Assembly (NCBI GenBank): GCA_964441935.1
Contig: CAYTXI010000009.1
Span: 1-35,179 of the forward strand
Direction of reading: 5' to 3'
DNA from: JBBDMC01 sp964441935
Lineage (GTDB): Bacteria; Pseudomonadota; Alphaproteobacteria; Rhizobiales; Kaistiaceae
DNA: 35,179 bases
Below are positions 1-7,813 of this stretch, piece after piece (position 1 is the first letter of the stretch; each line of letters starts with the position of its first letter). The position numbers and the translations under genes were made by a program. Under the pieces are notes generated by a model. That model was not told the DNA's origin. It made no database searches and was given only the letters and a program-made list of their open reading frames with translations.

Positions 1-483
1 GGTCACGCCTTCGCACGCGACAAGCCAAGTCTCGCCGAGCTGTTCGACCAGGACATGCTTGGCGACGATCTCGAGGCGTGGATGGCGGAGAGCTACCTGT
101 TGAAGCGCATGTTCCGCAACTGCGCGCTGATCTCCGGCCTGGTCGAGAAGCGCCATCCGGGCAAGGAGAAGACCGGGCGCCAGGTGACCATTTCCGCCGA
201 CCTCGTCTACGACGTCCTAAGGAAGCACGAGCCCGACCACATCCTCATGCGGGCAACCTGGGCCGACGCCGCCACAGGCCTCCTCGACATTGCCCGTCTC
301 GGCGATATGCTCGCGCGAATCAGGGGCCGAATCATCCACCAGCGGCTCGACCGCATCTCGCCGCTCGCCGTCCCGGTGATGCTCGAGATCGGCAAGGAAC
401 CGGTCGCGCGCGGCGACGCCGACGATCACGTGCTGCGCGAGGCGGCGGACGACCTGGTGAAGGAGGCGATGGGTGATGGCTGA
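1..483 (+). CDS. Ligase-associated DNA helicase, Lhr-like (C-terminal part)
   Basis: This is the last 160 codons of a gene entering from the left edge; the frame is open from base 1 to the TGA at 481-483, so there is no start here. The protein tail matches the C-terminal region of Lhr-type DEXH helicases annotated as ligase-associated. Conserved stretches seen include DLEAWMAES near window residue 22, FRNCALISGLVEKRHPG, KTGRQVTIS, VLRKHEPDHILMRAT and RISPLAVPVMLEIGKEP. The motor domains would lie upstream of the window. Family knowledge: these helicases sit beside an ATP-dependent ligase, an exonuclease and a PdeM phosphoesterase and are assigned to DNA repair. The next gene is PdeM-like and overlaps this stop by a few bases, so the two are probably translationally coupled. 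The family call is firm; the exact repair role is inference. Confidence 0.88.
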   Translation, partial: GHAFARDKPSLAELFDQDMLGDDLEAWMAESYLLKRMFRNCALISGLVEKRHPGKEKTGRQVTISADLVYDVLRKHEPDHILMRATWADAATGLLDIARLGDMLARIRGRIIHQRLDRISPLAVPVMLEIGKEPVARGDADDHVLREAADDLVKEAMGDG

Positions 484-1192
484 GGCGCTGCGCCAACCGG
501 TCTTCGACACCGAAGCGACGCTGATCGGCGTCTTCGGCGTCGTGCTTGAGGCCTTCCCAGAGGGGGCGCTCTGGTGGGACCACGAGCGGCTGCTCGTCGT
601 CGCCGACCTCCATCTCGAGAAAGGCTCCGCCTTCGCCAGGCGGGGCCAGCTCCTGCCGCCTTACGACACCGCCGAAACGCTCGCTCGTCTGTCGGAGCTG
701 GTCGCGCGGCTCGATCCACGGGTGGTCGTGACTCTGGGCGACTCCTTCCACGACGACGACGGGGCACTCCGCATGGCGCCGCGCGACCGCCTGATGCTCG
801 CCGGCCTGCAGGTTCGCCGCGACTGGATCTGGATCGCCGGCAATCACGACCCCGACCCGCCGGCTGAGCTCGCCGGCGAGCGCCTGGACAGCCTGACGGT
901 TGGGCCGCTGACCTTCCGCCACGAGCCGCGGCCGCAGCCGGCCGAAGGCGAAGTCGCCGGGCACCTTCACCCATGCGCCCGCGTCATCGGTCGGGGCCGG
1001 TCGGTGCGCCGTCCATGCTTCGCCGGCGACGGCTACCGCCTCGTCATGCCGGCGTTCGGCGCGTACACGGGCGGCCTCGACGTGCTCGACCGCGCCTTCG
1101 CCGGGCTGTTCGCGGCCGACACGTTCCGCGCATTCATGCTTGGCGACGACCGCGTCTATCCGGTAGGCCGCAGGGCGCTCGGGCGCGGCTGA
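476..1192 (+). CDS. pdeM: Ligase-associated metallophosphoesterase PdeM
   Basis: A 238-residue calcineurin-like metallophosphoesterase of the ligase-associated (PdeM) type. Metal-ligand motifs are in the family order: DLHLEKGSAFARRG near residues 43-56, LGDSFHDDD near 85-93, GNHDPDP near 121-127, and GHLHPCARV near 160. The conserved tail runs FAGDGYRLVMPAFGAYTGG. The ATG at 476 is chosen because AAGGAGG at 460-466 lies nine bases upstream; a GTG at 473 in the same frame is an alternative. The start overlaps the helicase stop, which suggests coupling. Likely substrate is a phosphodiester in DNA or a nucleotide, as inferred for the family. Its stop (1190-1192) abuts the stop of the convergent gene at 1193 with no intergenic base, so no separate terminator fits there. 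Confidence 0.9.
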   Translation: MAEALRQPVFDTEATLIGVFGVVLEAFPEGALWWDHERLLVVADLHLEKGSAFARRGQLLPPYDTAETLARLSELVARLDPRVVVTLGDSFHDDDGALRMAPRDRLMLAGLQVRRDWIWIAGNHDPDPPAELAGERLDSLTVGPLTFRHEPRPQPAEGEVAGHLHPCARVIGRGRSVRRPCFAGDGYRLVMPAFGAYTGGLDVLDRAFAGLFAADTFRAFMLGDDRVYPVGRRALGRG

Positions 1193-1960
1193 TCAATCGC
1201 GGCGGAAGATGACGCCGCCGAGCCAGCCGACGAAGACTGCTATCCCGGCGCAGAACAGCCCGTAGATCAAGGCATGCCCGTGGGCGAAAGCGGTCATCAT
1301 CTGGTCGAAGCCCGTTTGCGTGACGAAGAGCGTGTCCTCCGCATGGGCGACCAGCGATTGGCCGGAGAACAGATAGGCCAGGACCGAGTATCGGCCGGTC
1401 GGGGTATTGGCCGGCAGCCATGTGATCGAGCGGAAGATGGTGTCGCCAATGAACGCGACGTCGGTCGCCTCGCTGAACAGTCCCGCCTTCTCTTTGAGAC
1501 GAAGGAAGGCCGCGCGGAACTCGGCAGTGTCCGGGTCGTTGACGTCGGTCCCACGAAACGCAAACGGAATGTTGTCGAAACCCAGCGCCAACCTGTCGAG
1601 CACCACCGGCGTCGTGATCGCATCGATTTCGTCCGACGAGTCGAGGGCGTAAAACGTCGGTGCCCCGATGATCGTCTCCGCCGCCCAGTTCGTCCAGATA
1701 CCGACGATACGGTCCTTGCGCCGCGCTACCACCGTCCGCGCCGGCCCGAGCACCAGAACTGCGACCTCGTAGCGTCCGACCCGCGACACTGTCGCTGCGT
1801 CCGGCTCGACGACGCCGAAGACGGTGATGCTGGTCCCGCTGAAATTGGAGCTGATCTGCACCTCCGGCGTCGACACTGCGATCGTCAGTTTTTCTGCGTG
1901 TGCGGTACCGATGGCCGCCGTCAGCATGATTGCAGCAGTGGCCAAGACGAGGCGTGCCAT
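1193..1960 (-). CDS. TIGR02186-family exported membrane-anchored protein
   Basis: A 255-residue protein with a signal peptide (hydrophobic core LVLATAAIMLTAA, then AHA before EKL), an extracytoplasmic middle domain and one C-terminal membrane span (LIYGLFCAGIAVFVGWLGG) followed by a short basic tail. It resembles the uncharacterised family TIGR02186, which is typically encoded next to TauE/SafE-type permeases, as here. The middle has Ig-like beta character (VSTPEVQISSNFSGTSITVFG, then strands ending in VEP and VLGP). Its ATG at 1958-1960 shares a base with the TGA of the upstream permease gene, so translation is almost certainly coupled. Function is unknown; the constant pairing suggests an accessory subunit of the permease. 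Family call fairly sure, role inferred. Confidence 0.8.
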   Translation of the reverse strand: MARLVLATAAIMLTAAIGTAHAEKLTIAVSTPEVQISSNFSGTSITVFGVVEPDAATVSRVGRYEVAVLVLGPARTVVARRKDRIVGIWTNWAAETIIGAPTFYALDSSDEIDAITTPVVLDRLALGFDNIPFAFRGTDVNDPDTAEFRAAFLRLKEKAGLFSEATDVAFIGDTIFRSITWLPANTPTGRYSVLAYLFSGQSLVAHAEDTLFVTQTGFDQMMTAFAHGHALIYGLFCAGIAVFVGWLGGVIFRRD

Positions 1961-2883
1961 CAGCCAGCCCCGAGAACCGTCAGGCCGTACCGTTCGACCG
2001 GCATGGTCACCAGTCCGACGAGGAAACGAATGGCGACCGCCAACACCGTGACCGCGAGCAGCGCCCTCAGCTGGTCGCCGCGGATGGTCTGGCCGACGCG
2101 CGCGCCGAACTGAGCCCCGATAACCCCGCCGACCATCAAGATTATCGCCAGGATTACGTCGACCGACTGGCTCGACACCGCGTGCAGCACCGTCGCCACG
2201 GCCATCGTCGCCATAATTTGGATGAGCGACGTCCCGATCACTACGTTGGTCGGCACGCGCAGGAGGTAGATCATCGCCGGCACCATGATGAATCCGCCGC
2301 CGATGCCCAAGAGCGCGCCGAGGAACCCGATTACCAATCCGAGCGCGACGATCGGGATGACGCTGACGTAGAGCCGCGAGCGCTTGAAGCGCATCTTGAA
2401 CGGCAGGCCGTGCACCCAGATGTGTTGGCCGGGCCGCCGCAACGGCGCCGGGCGACCGCGCCGGGTGTTGACGATTGCCCGCAGCGACTCCGTCAGCATC
2501 AAACCGCCGACGAGGCCGAGAAAGGTGACGTAGGCGAGCGATACGATCAGATCGAGCTGGCCGAGCCGGCGCAAGAGGTTGAACACCTGCACGCCCAATC
2601 CCGAACCGATGATGCCGGCACTCAGCAACACCGCGGCGAGCTTCACGTCGATCAGCCGCCTCCGCCAGTAGCTGAGTGCCGCCGACGTGGACGAAGCCAC
2701 GATCTGGGTGGCGACCGTCGCCACGGACACCACCGGTGGGATGCCCGAGAAGATCAGCAGCGGGGTCAGCAGGAAGCCGCCGCCGACGCCGAACAGGCCA
2801 GACAGGAACCCGACCGCTCCCCCCATGCCGAAGATGATGAACATGTTCACCGACAATTCGGCTATGGGGAGGTAGATCAACAC
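1960..2883 (-). CDS. TSUP (TauE/SafE) family permease
   Basis: A 307-residue integral membrane protein with about eight hydrophobic segments in two homologous halves. The duplicated Gly-rich signatures GLFGVGGGFLLTPLLI (near residue 31) and ALLGIGGGFIMVPAMIYLL (near 190) are typical of the TauE/SafE or TSUP family, which exports or imports small sulfur-containing or organic anions such as sulfite and sulfoacetate. The listed start is a GTG at 2883 without a strong ribosome-binding site; an in-frame ATG at residue 14 (about 2844) is an alternative and would still keep the first membrane segment. It overlaps the following TIGR02186 gene by one base. The substrate cannot be told from the sequence, and no sulfur metabolism genes lie nearby. 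Confidence 0.87.
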   Translation of the reverse strand: MLIYLPIAELSVNMFIIFGMGGAVGFLSGLFGVGGGFLLTPLLIFSGIPPVVSVATVATQIVASSTSAALSYWRRRLIDVKLAAVLLSAGIIGSGLGVQVFNLLRRLGQLDLIVSLAYVTFLGLVGGLMLTESLRAIVNTRRGRPAPLRRPGQHIWVHGLPFKMRFKRSRLYVSVIPIVALGLVIGFLGALLGIGGGFIMVPAMIYLLRVPTNVVIGTSLIQIMATMAVATVLHAVSSQSVDVILAIILMVGGVIGAQFGARVGQTIRGDQLRALLAVTVLAVAIRFLVGLVTMPVERYGLTVLGAG

Positions 2884-3014
2884 GAGGGTAGTGGCCGATC
2901 GGATCAGGGGAGGAAGTGCCGCGAGTCCGCACGGACCCAGGGCGGATAAAGCGCGCCTCGCGTACGGCTGTCAACGACGCGTCGCGTTGCGGATGAAGCC
3001 GCGCCGTGCGGAGT

Positions 3015-6000
3015 TCAGACGTTCGAAAGTGCGGCGATGAGGGTGCTGTCGATCTGCCCGGTCTCCGGCGCACCGACCTTGCGCTGGAACTCCTTGACCG
3101 CCCGGACTGTCTTCGGACCGGGGATGCCGTCGGCGGGACCCGGATCGAAACCCCGCTCGGCGAGGAGGGTCTGGATCTTCCTGACCAGCGCCTCCCGATC
3201 GAGTTTACCGATGACCTCGCTGGGTGCATCCCACCCGCCATCCGGTGCGCTGACACCGTTGGCTTCGGCCAGCGCCGACTGGACGCGCCAGGCTTCGGCG
3301 GTGGCGCGCGCGGCGGCGAGATCGTCGCTGTCCAGCACCTGGCCGACCTCGTCGCGACGCGCCGCGGCGTCGCTGTCGCCCTCGGCGGCGGCGATTGCGA
3401 ACCACTTGTAGGACTCGACCAAGTCCTGCTCCGGCCCCAGCCCACGGGCGTAGATCACGCCGAGATTGTACTGGCTGTCGCGCACTCCGTAGTTGGCCGC
3501 CGCCAGGAACCACTGCAGCGCCTTGGCCCGGTCGGGCGCTCCGTCGACGCCCTCGCTCATCAGGACCGCGAGGTTGTGCATGGCGTTGACGTTGCCCTGG
3601 TCGGCTGCGCGCTGGTACCAGTTGACAGCTTTGGTCAGGTCTTTGGCGACGCCCTGGCCGCGCTCGTACAGGCTGCCGATGCGGTATTGCGCGACGGCGA
3701 CGCCACCCTCGGCCGCGCGCTCGTACCATACCGCCGCCTTGGCGAGGTCCTTGGATACCCGCTCGCCTTCGGCGTAGCGGGTGGCGACCTCGAACATCGC
3801 GGCCGGGTTGCCGTCCTCGGCGGCGGTGATCAGCTTTGGCGAGCCGATGGGCGAATCCGGCCGCGGCGGCTCGATGTCGGACTCGGAGTCGGAAATGCCA
3901 ACGTCAACCGGCAGCTCCTCGTCGGCTGGCGCCGGCTCGGCGATCTCCTCGCCGGCTGGTTCGGCGACCACCGACCCCGTCGTCGTCGGCTGAAAGTGGG
4001 TGCCGAGAACCGGTTCGGCGAAAACGACCTCGCTGTCCGGCGCGAATGTCGGGGCGACAAGCGCGGATTCGGTCACGTGCGGCACGGCCGGCATCATGGC
4101 CGCGGCGACGGTGCCGGCGTCGCCAGCGGCGGTCTCTTGCCCCTCTTCGGGAGGGATCGCGGCGATCACATCGCCATCGCCGTCTGGCGTCGGCAGGCTG
4201 CGATAGGTTCCTACGGCGCTCACCGCCAACACGATCGCCGCTGCCAGCAGTAGCGTCCGCTTGCGACTGCGGATCGCCTGGCTGATGCGCGAGAAGGCCC
4301 CGGGCTTGCCCTGCTGGGTCTCATCCGCGTCGACGTTTGCGGCCGCCTCGACGGTGGCGGCCTGCACCGCCCGCCGGGCGGCGGCAATGAAATCGGCACG
4401 CCGCTCGTGTGCCAGCTTCTCGGCAGCCGTCGGTTCTGGTGGCGCCGCCTCGGGCTCGCTCCCTTCGGTTTCGCTCACCGGCGTGGAAGCGCCGTCGTCG
4501 TCGCCGTGGAAGGCGGTGGTCCACGCTTCCGAAGAAGGCTCCGCGCCCGGCGTGGGCGGCGCCGGCGTCGCTTCGGCGGCGGGATGGTGGTCTGCCCCGG
4601 AGGGGCCTGTCCCTGTCGAGGATGGTGGCGCCGCGTCATAGGTGCCCGTAGCCTGCACCTGCGGTGAAACCGCCCCGCCTTCCAGGCGGCTGAGGCGCGC
4701 GACTACCTGCGAAAGGGTCTGGCTGACCGATTCGAGCTTTGCCCGAATACGTTGGTCGGAATCGCCTGCGGTCGTGCGCAGTGCGTCGATGTCCTGCATC
4801 GCGGCGCCGACCAAGTCGGAAGCCGCGCCTTTGCCGGAGACCATGCCAGACAGCTCGCGCACGGCCTCCCGCGCTTCCTGCCTGGCCGCGTCGATCGAAT
4901 CCTTGCGCGTGCCGGCGAGGTGTCTTTGCAGGCGCTCGATGCGTTCCTCGATTGCCAGGATCGACGTCGTTTGCGGCTTGTGGGCTGCAAGCGCCTTGGT
5001 GATGTTGGCGACTTGTGCCTCCAGCGCGGTGATGGCGGGCGCCTGCGCCTCCGCAGATGGCCCGGCCTCGATCCGCGCGGCGAGTTCGCGCACCTGGCTT
5101 TTCAATTGCTCTGTGTCAGGGGCGGCGCGTGCAGCGATTTCGCTGCGTATGCCGGCGATCTCGTTCTTGATCTCGTCAAAAGCGAGAGCCGGTTGGCGTT
5201 CCACCGCGATCGTGTCGATGCGCTCGGCCAGGCTGCTTAGTTGCTCGTGGGTCGCCTGGATCGCTGCGATCCCCGACCTGAACTCGTCGAGCGCCGCGAC
5301 CGGCTCGCTGGCGACGCCGAGGCCGTCGATCCGATCGCCGAGCGCTTCCAGCCGCTCGTGCACGGCACGCATGGCGGCGATGCTGGTCTTCATTTGGTCG
5401 ATCGCCGGCACGTTGTCGTGCTGGACGGCGCTCATCCGGTCGACGCGGTCGGTGAGCGTCTGTATCCGCGAGTACATGCCCCTGATCGCGCCGATGCCCT
5501 CCTTGATCTCGGCGACCGCCAGCAGCGGCTGGTGCTGCGTCTCGATCAGTCCATCGATGCGCTCCGTCAGGGTCTGCAGCCGCTGGTGAACTGCGCGGAT
5601 GGAGGCGACATCGGTCTTGATGTCATCGAGATCGGCTTGGACGTCGTTCTGGGGGATGTTGAGCCCGTCGATGCGTTCCGCCAACGCCTGGAGCCGGTCG
5701 TTCAGGCTCCCCGAATCGGCCGCCGGGACCCCCCGCTGCAGCAAGCCTTCGATGCCGGAAGCGATCTCATCCAGTCGTTCGTCTAACTTGCCGGCGCTGG
5801 TGCCGATCGGCGCCCCCATGTAGAGGCCCTTGATACTGTCGTCGATGTCGGCGAGGCGGCCTTCCAAGCGCGCGATGTCGGGAGCCCCTTCGCCGGATGC
5901 GCCGGCGGCAAGGCGGTCCGTGATGCTGGCGGCCATCTCCTTGAGGCGCCGTTCGAGCGCGCCGATATCGATGTTAGCCTCGCCCGCCGGCTGCCGGTCG

Positions 6001-7553
6001 ATCAGCCCGTTGATGGCGGCGGTCATCTCGGCGAGTCGGTTTTCGAGACCCGCGACGGTCGGACTCGCGACATCGCTTGGCGCCCGCGCGACGAGCCCGC
6101 TGAGGCTGTCGGCGATGTCGTCGAGGCGCTGTTCGAGCCGCACGACGTGGGTGTCGCCGGGGCTTGCGGCGTCGAGCGCCGACACCGAGGCCGCCAAGGC
6201 CTGGGCCATCTCGTCGATGCGTGATTGCAGTTGCGCGATGGCGTTTGCGCTGTCGTCGTCGGCCTCGACCGCCTGGCGCAACGCCGAGACCTCTTCGCCG
6301 AGAGCGTCGATGCGGAAATGATCCGGGACCTTTCGCACGATTTCATCGAGGTGCCCGGCCAACTCCGCGAAGCGCGCCTCGATGTTGGCGATCGCCGACT
6401 GTTGGCCGCCGTCGATCCTTTCCTTGATGGCGTCCATGTCGGTGCGAATCTGATCGAGGGCCGCGCGTTCAAGCGGCCACTCGGCAACCAGAGCATCGAT
6501 CCGGTAGGCAAGATCGCGCACGGCCTCTTGCTCTTCAGCGCCGCTGCGGCCCATCGCGGCGACCTGCTCGGTCAGTGAGCCGATGTCGGAACGCAGCGCC
6601 CCAACGGCCTCGCTCAGAGCTTTTTGGTCCTTGCGCTGCGCCGCGGTTTCGGCACGGTCATCGATGTTGTGCTGGTACGCCGAGCTCTCGCGGACGGCCG
6701 CGGCGCGGTCCGCGTCCTTGCGTGGCGGCAGCCGGCCGCTGATCGCGTTCAGCCGCGCCTCGACACGCTGGATTTGGTCCGCCGCGCTCGACGATTGGGC
6801 TGATGGCTGCGGTTGGCGCTCTGTCCTACGGGACGCCTTGGCTTCGTCGATCCGGGCCTCCATGGCCCGGAGCGCCACCTCAATGTTGGCGGCGCGCGGC
6901 GGCGGTTCGTTGATGGGGTTCGATGACTTGGCCAGCAAGTCGTCCAGCCGGCGGCGGATGTCGTCAAGCCTGTGCGGCTCGCCGGAGCCTTCATGCGGCG
7001 CCGCCCGGTCGAAGTCCGGCTGCCGCCCGTCGTCGGTTGCGGCCTTGCCGCGGCTTGCCGCCGACGGCTGCGTTGTCCGCGTGCCAAGACCTTCGATGGT
7101 GGAGCGGGCGCGCTCGTCGAGGTTGTCGAGGTCGCGAACCAATCGATCGACGTCTTCGGCGATGCGGGACAGCGACCGCTCGCGCGCCGCGCCGGTCTGA
7201 TTGCTGTCGGCCACGTGGCCGAGGCGTTGCTCGATATCGGCGAGTCGGGATTTGAGGTCGCCCGCCGACGCGCGCGCCTTATCGTCCAGCCCCCTGAGCC
7301 GATCGGTAAGGCGGATGATGGCCGCGCTGAGTTCGAATGACCCTGGATCGCCGTGGTGATCGTGGTCCATCCCGATCGCGTCCTCGTCATCCTCGCCGGG
7401 ATCGATCTCCAACGGCCGGGGATCGACTTCGTCATCCTCGTCGTTGCCGAGCCACTCGTTGACCGAAAGGCCGGATTGCTCGGCTGCCTTGAGCAGCGCC
7501 CTTCGGGTTACGTCGTCGACGTCATTCAGGCTCCAGGACTTGCCGGATTTCAT
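3015..7553 (-). CDS. PodJ-like polar localization protein with Sel1 repeats and peptidoglycan-binding domain
   Basis: A 1512-residue protein with the domain order of Caulobacter PodJ. The N-terminal motif MKSGKSWSLNDVDDVTRRAL is followed by a long acidic and coiled-coil cytoplasmic part (about 60-900) and a Pro/Glu-rich linker. A single membrane span, LLLAAAIVLAVSAVGTY, lies at about 1100-1117. Periplasmic Sel1/TPR-like repeats span about 1240-1405 (for example YRIGSLYERGQGVAKD, YNLGVIYARGLGPEQD). The C-terminal peptidoglycan-binding domain spans about 1455-1511 (IQTLLAERGFDPGPADG, VKEFQRKVG). The ATG at 7553 is preferred over the longer frame because GAGGGG stands eight bases upstream and the protein then begins like PodJ relatives. 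The family organises cell poles and stalk, pili or flagellum placement. It is longer than Caulobacter PodJ (about 970 residues), largely through extra coiled-coil repeats. Family architecture is clear; orthology is not proven. Confidence 0.8.
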   Translation of the reverse strand: MKSGKSWSLNDVDDVTRRALLKAAEQSGLSVNEWLGNDEDDEVDPRPLEIDPGEDDEDAIGMDHDHHGDPGSFELSAAIIRLTDRLRGLDDKARASAGDLKSRLADIEQRLGHVADSNQTGAARERSLSRIAEDVDRLVRDLDNLDERARSTIEGLGTRTTQPSAASRGKAATDDGRQPDFDRAAPHEGSGEPHRLDDIRRRLDDLLAKSSNPINEPPPRAANIEVALRAMEARIDEAKASRRTERQPQPSAQSSSAADQIQRVEARLNAISGRLPPRKDADRAAAVRESSAYQHNIDDRAETAAQRKDQKALSEAVGALRSDIGSLTEQVAAMGRSGAEEQEAVRDLAYRIDALVAEWPLERAALDQIRTDMDAIKERIDGGQQSAIANIEARFAELAGHLDEIVRKVPDHFRIDALGEEVSALRQAVEADDDSANAIAQLQSRIDEMAQALAASVSALDAASPGDTHVVRLEQRLDDIADSLSGLVARAPSDVASPTVAGLENRLAEMTAAINGLIDRQPAGEANIDIGALERRLKEMAASITDRLAAGASGEGAPDIARLEGRLADIDDSIKGLYMGAPIGTSAGKLDERLDEIASGIEGLLQRGVPAADSGSLNDRLQALAERIDGLNIPQNDVQADLDDIKTDVASIRAVHQRLQTLTERIDGLIETQHQPLLAVAEIKEGIGAIRGMYSRIQTLTDRVDRMSAVQHDNVPAIDQMKTSIAAMRAVHERLEALGDRIDGLGVASEPVAALDEFRSGIAAIQATHEQLSSLAERIDTIAVERQPALAFDEIKNEIAGIRSEIAARAAPDTEQLKSQVRELAARIEAGPSAEAQAPAITALEAQVANITKALAAHKPQTTSILAIEERIERLQRHLAGTRKDSIDAARQEAREAVRELSGMVSGKGAASDLVGAAMQDIDALRTTAGDSDQRIRAKLESVSQTLSQVVARLSRLEGGAVSPQVQATGTYDAAPPSSTGTGPSGADHHPAAEATPAPPTPGAEPSSEAWTTAFHGDDDGASTPVSETEGSEPEAAPPEPTAAEKLAHERRADFIAAARRAVQAATVEAAANVDADETQQGKPGAFSRISQAIRSRKRTLLLAAAIVLAVSAVGTYRSLPTPDGDGDVIAAIPPEEGQETAAGDAGTVAAAMMPAVPHVTESALVAPTFAPDSEVVFAEPVLGTHFQPTTTGSVVAEPAGEEIAEPAPADEELPVDVGISDSESDIEPPRPDSPIGSPKLITAAEDGNPAAMFEVATRYAEGERVSKDLAKAAVWYERAAEGGVAVAQYRIGSLYERGQGVAKDLTKAVNWYQRAADQGNVNAMHNLAVLMSEGVDGAPDRAKALQWFLAAANYGVRDSQYNLGVIYARGLGPEQDLVESYKWFAIAAAEGDSDAAARRDEVGQVLDSDDLAAARATAEAWRVQSALAEANGVSAPDGGWDAPSEVIGKLDREALVRKIQTLLAERGFDPGPADGIPGPKTVRAVKEFQRKVGAPETGQIDSTLIAALSNV
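5150..5705 (-). repeat. Tandem 37-38-residue coiled-coil repeat inside the PodJ-like gene
   Basis: Residues about 617-800 of the PodJ-like protein contain five consecutive units of roughly 36-38 residues. Each has the pattern RLxxLxERIDGL, a short variable linker often with Q/P, then a second helix such as EIKEGIGAI or EFRSGIAAI. Examples of the first helix are LQALAERIDGL, LQTLTERIDGL, IQTLTDRVDRM, LEALGDRIDGL and LSSLAERIDTI. DNA copies are diverged, so the repeat is old at the protein level and is not a recent slippage array. Confidence 0.75.
5706..6137 (-). repeat. Tandem 27-30-residue coiled-coil repeat inside the PodJ-like gene
   Basis: Residues about 473-616 hold five units of 27-30 residues built on LExRLxxIxxxIxGL. 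Examples are LEQRLDDIADSLSGL, LENRLAEMTAAINGL, LERRLKEMAASITDR, LEGRLADIDDSIKGL and LDERLDEIASGIEGL, with Gly/Ala/Pro-rich linkers. The period changes to 37-38 residues immediately downstream, so two repeat phases lie end to end. Confidence 0.7.
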
Positions 7554-7663
7554 CGATCTGACCCCTCGCCGCGGCAGCCGGATCGAATCCGGCACGGCAA
7601 GCGTCGCCGGGGGAATCGGCACACGCCCGCAGCACGGACAAAGAGTTCGGCGATCATGGTAAA

Positions 7664-7742
7664 CAGCGGGTTAAATTCCGCTGATGTGGCAAAAGCTTTG
7701 GTAACCAGGCTTAACAAACGTTAGTCAACGACCGTAAACGTT
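7664..7742. promoter_or_regulatory. Divergent promoter region with inverted and direct repeats
   Basis: The 260-base gap between the divergent PodJ-like gene and the acyl-CoA dehydrogenase operon (7554-7813) is AT-richer than its surroundings in its central part. It carries a perfect 6-base inverted repeat CAGCGG / CCGCTG (7664-7669 and 7678-7683, spacer GTTAAATT). It also carries two copies of AAACGTT (7716-7722 and 7736-7742) exactly 20 bases apart, about two helical turns. On the minus strand TTGACT is present near 7727-7722, but no convincing -10 follows at 17 bases. I looked for the CtrA pattern TTAA-N7-TTAA; only an imperfect N6 version is present. Regulatory function is inferred from position and symmetry. 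Confidence 0.4.
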
Positions 7743-7813
7743 GGCCGATTATCAACGGACGGCCGCGGCTAGTGCGGAAAAGGCCGTCGAGGCCGGGTGA
7801 CGAGGTGAGACAA

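Noticed and set aside
3006..4253. Long open frames on the plus strand opposite the PodJ-like gene (for example 415 codons)
   Set aside because: Antisense shadows caused by high GC; composition is Arg/Gly-rich with no recognisable domain, while the minus strand encodes a coherent multidomain protein.
7664..7742. CtrA binding sites (TTAA-N7-TTAA) upstream of the PodJ-like gene
   Set aside because: Only TTAA-N6-TTAG is present; spacing and the second half do not match, so I do not call it.
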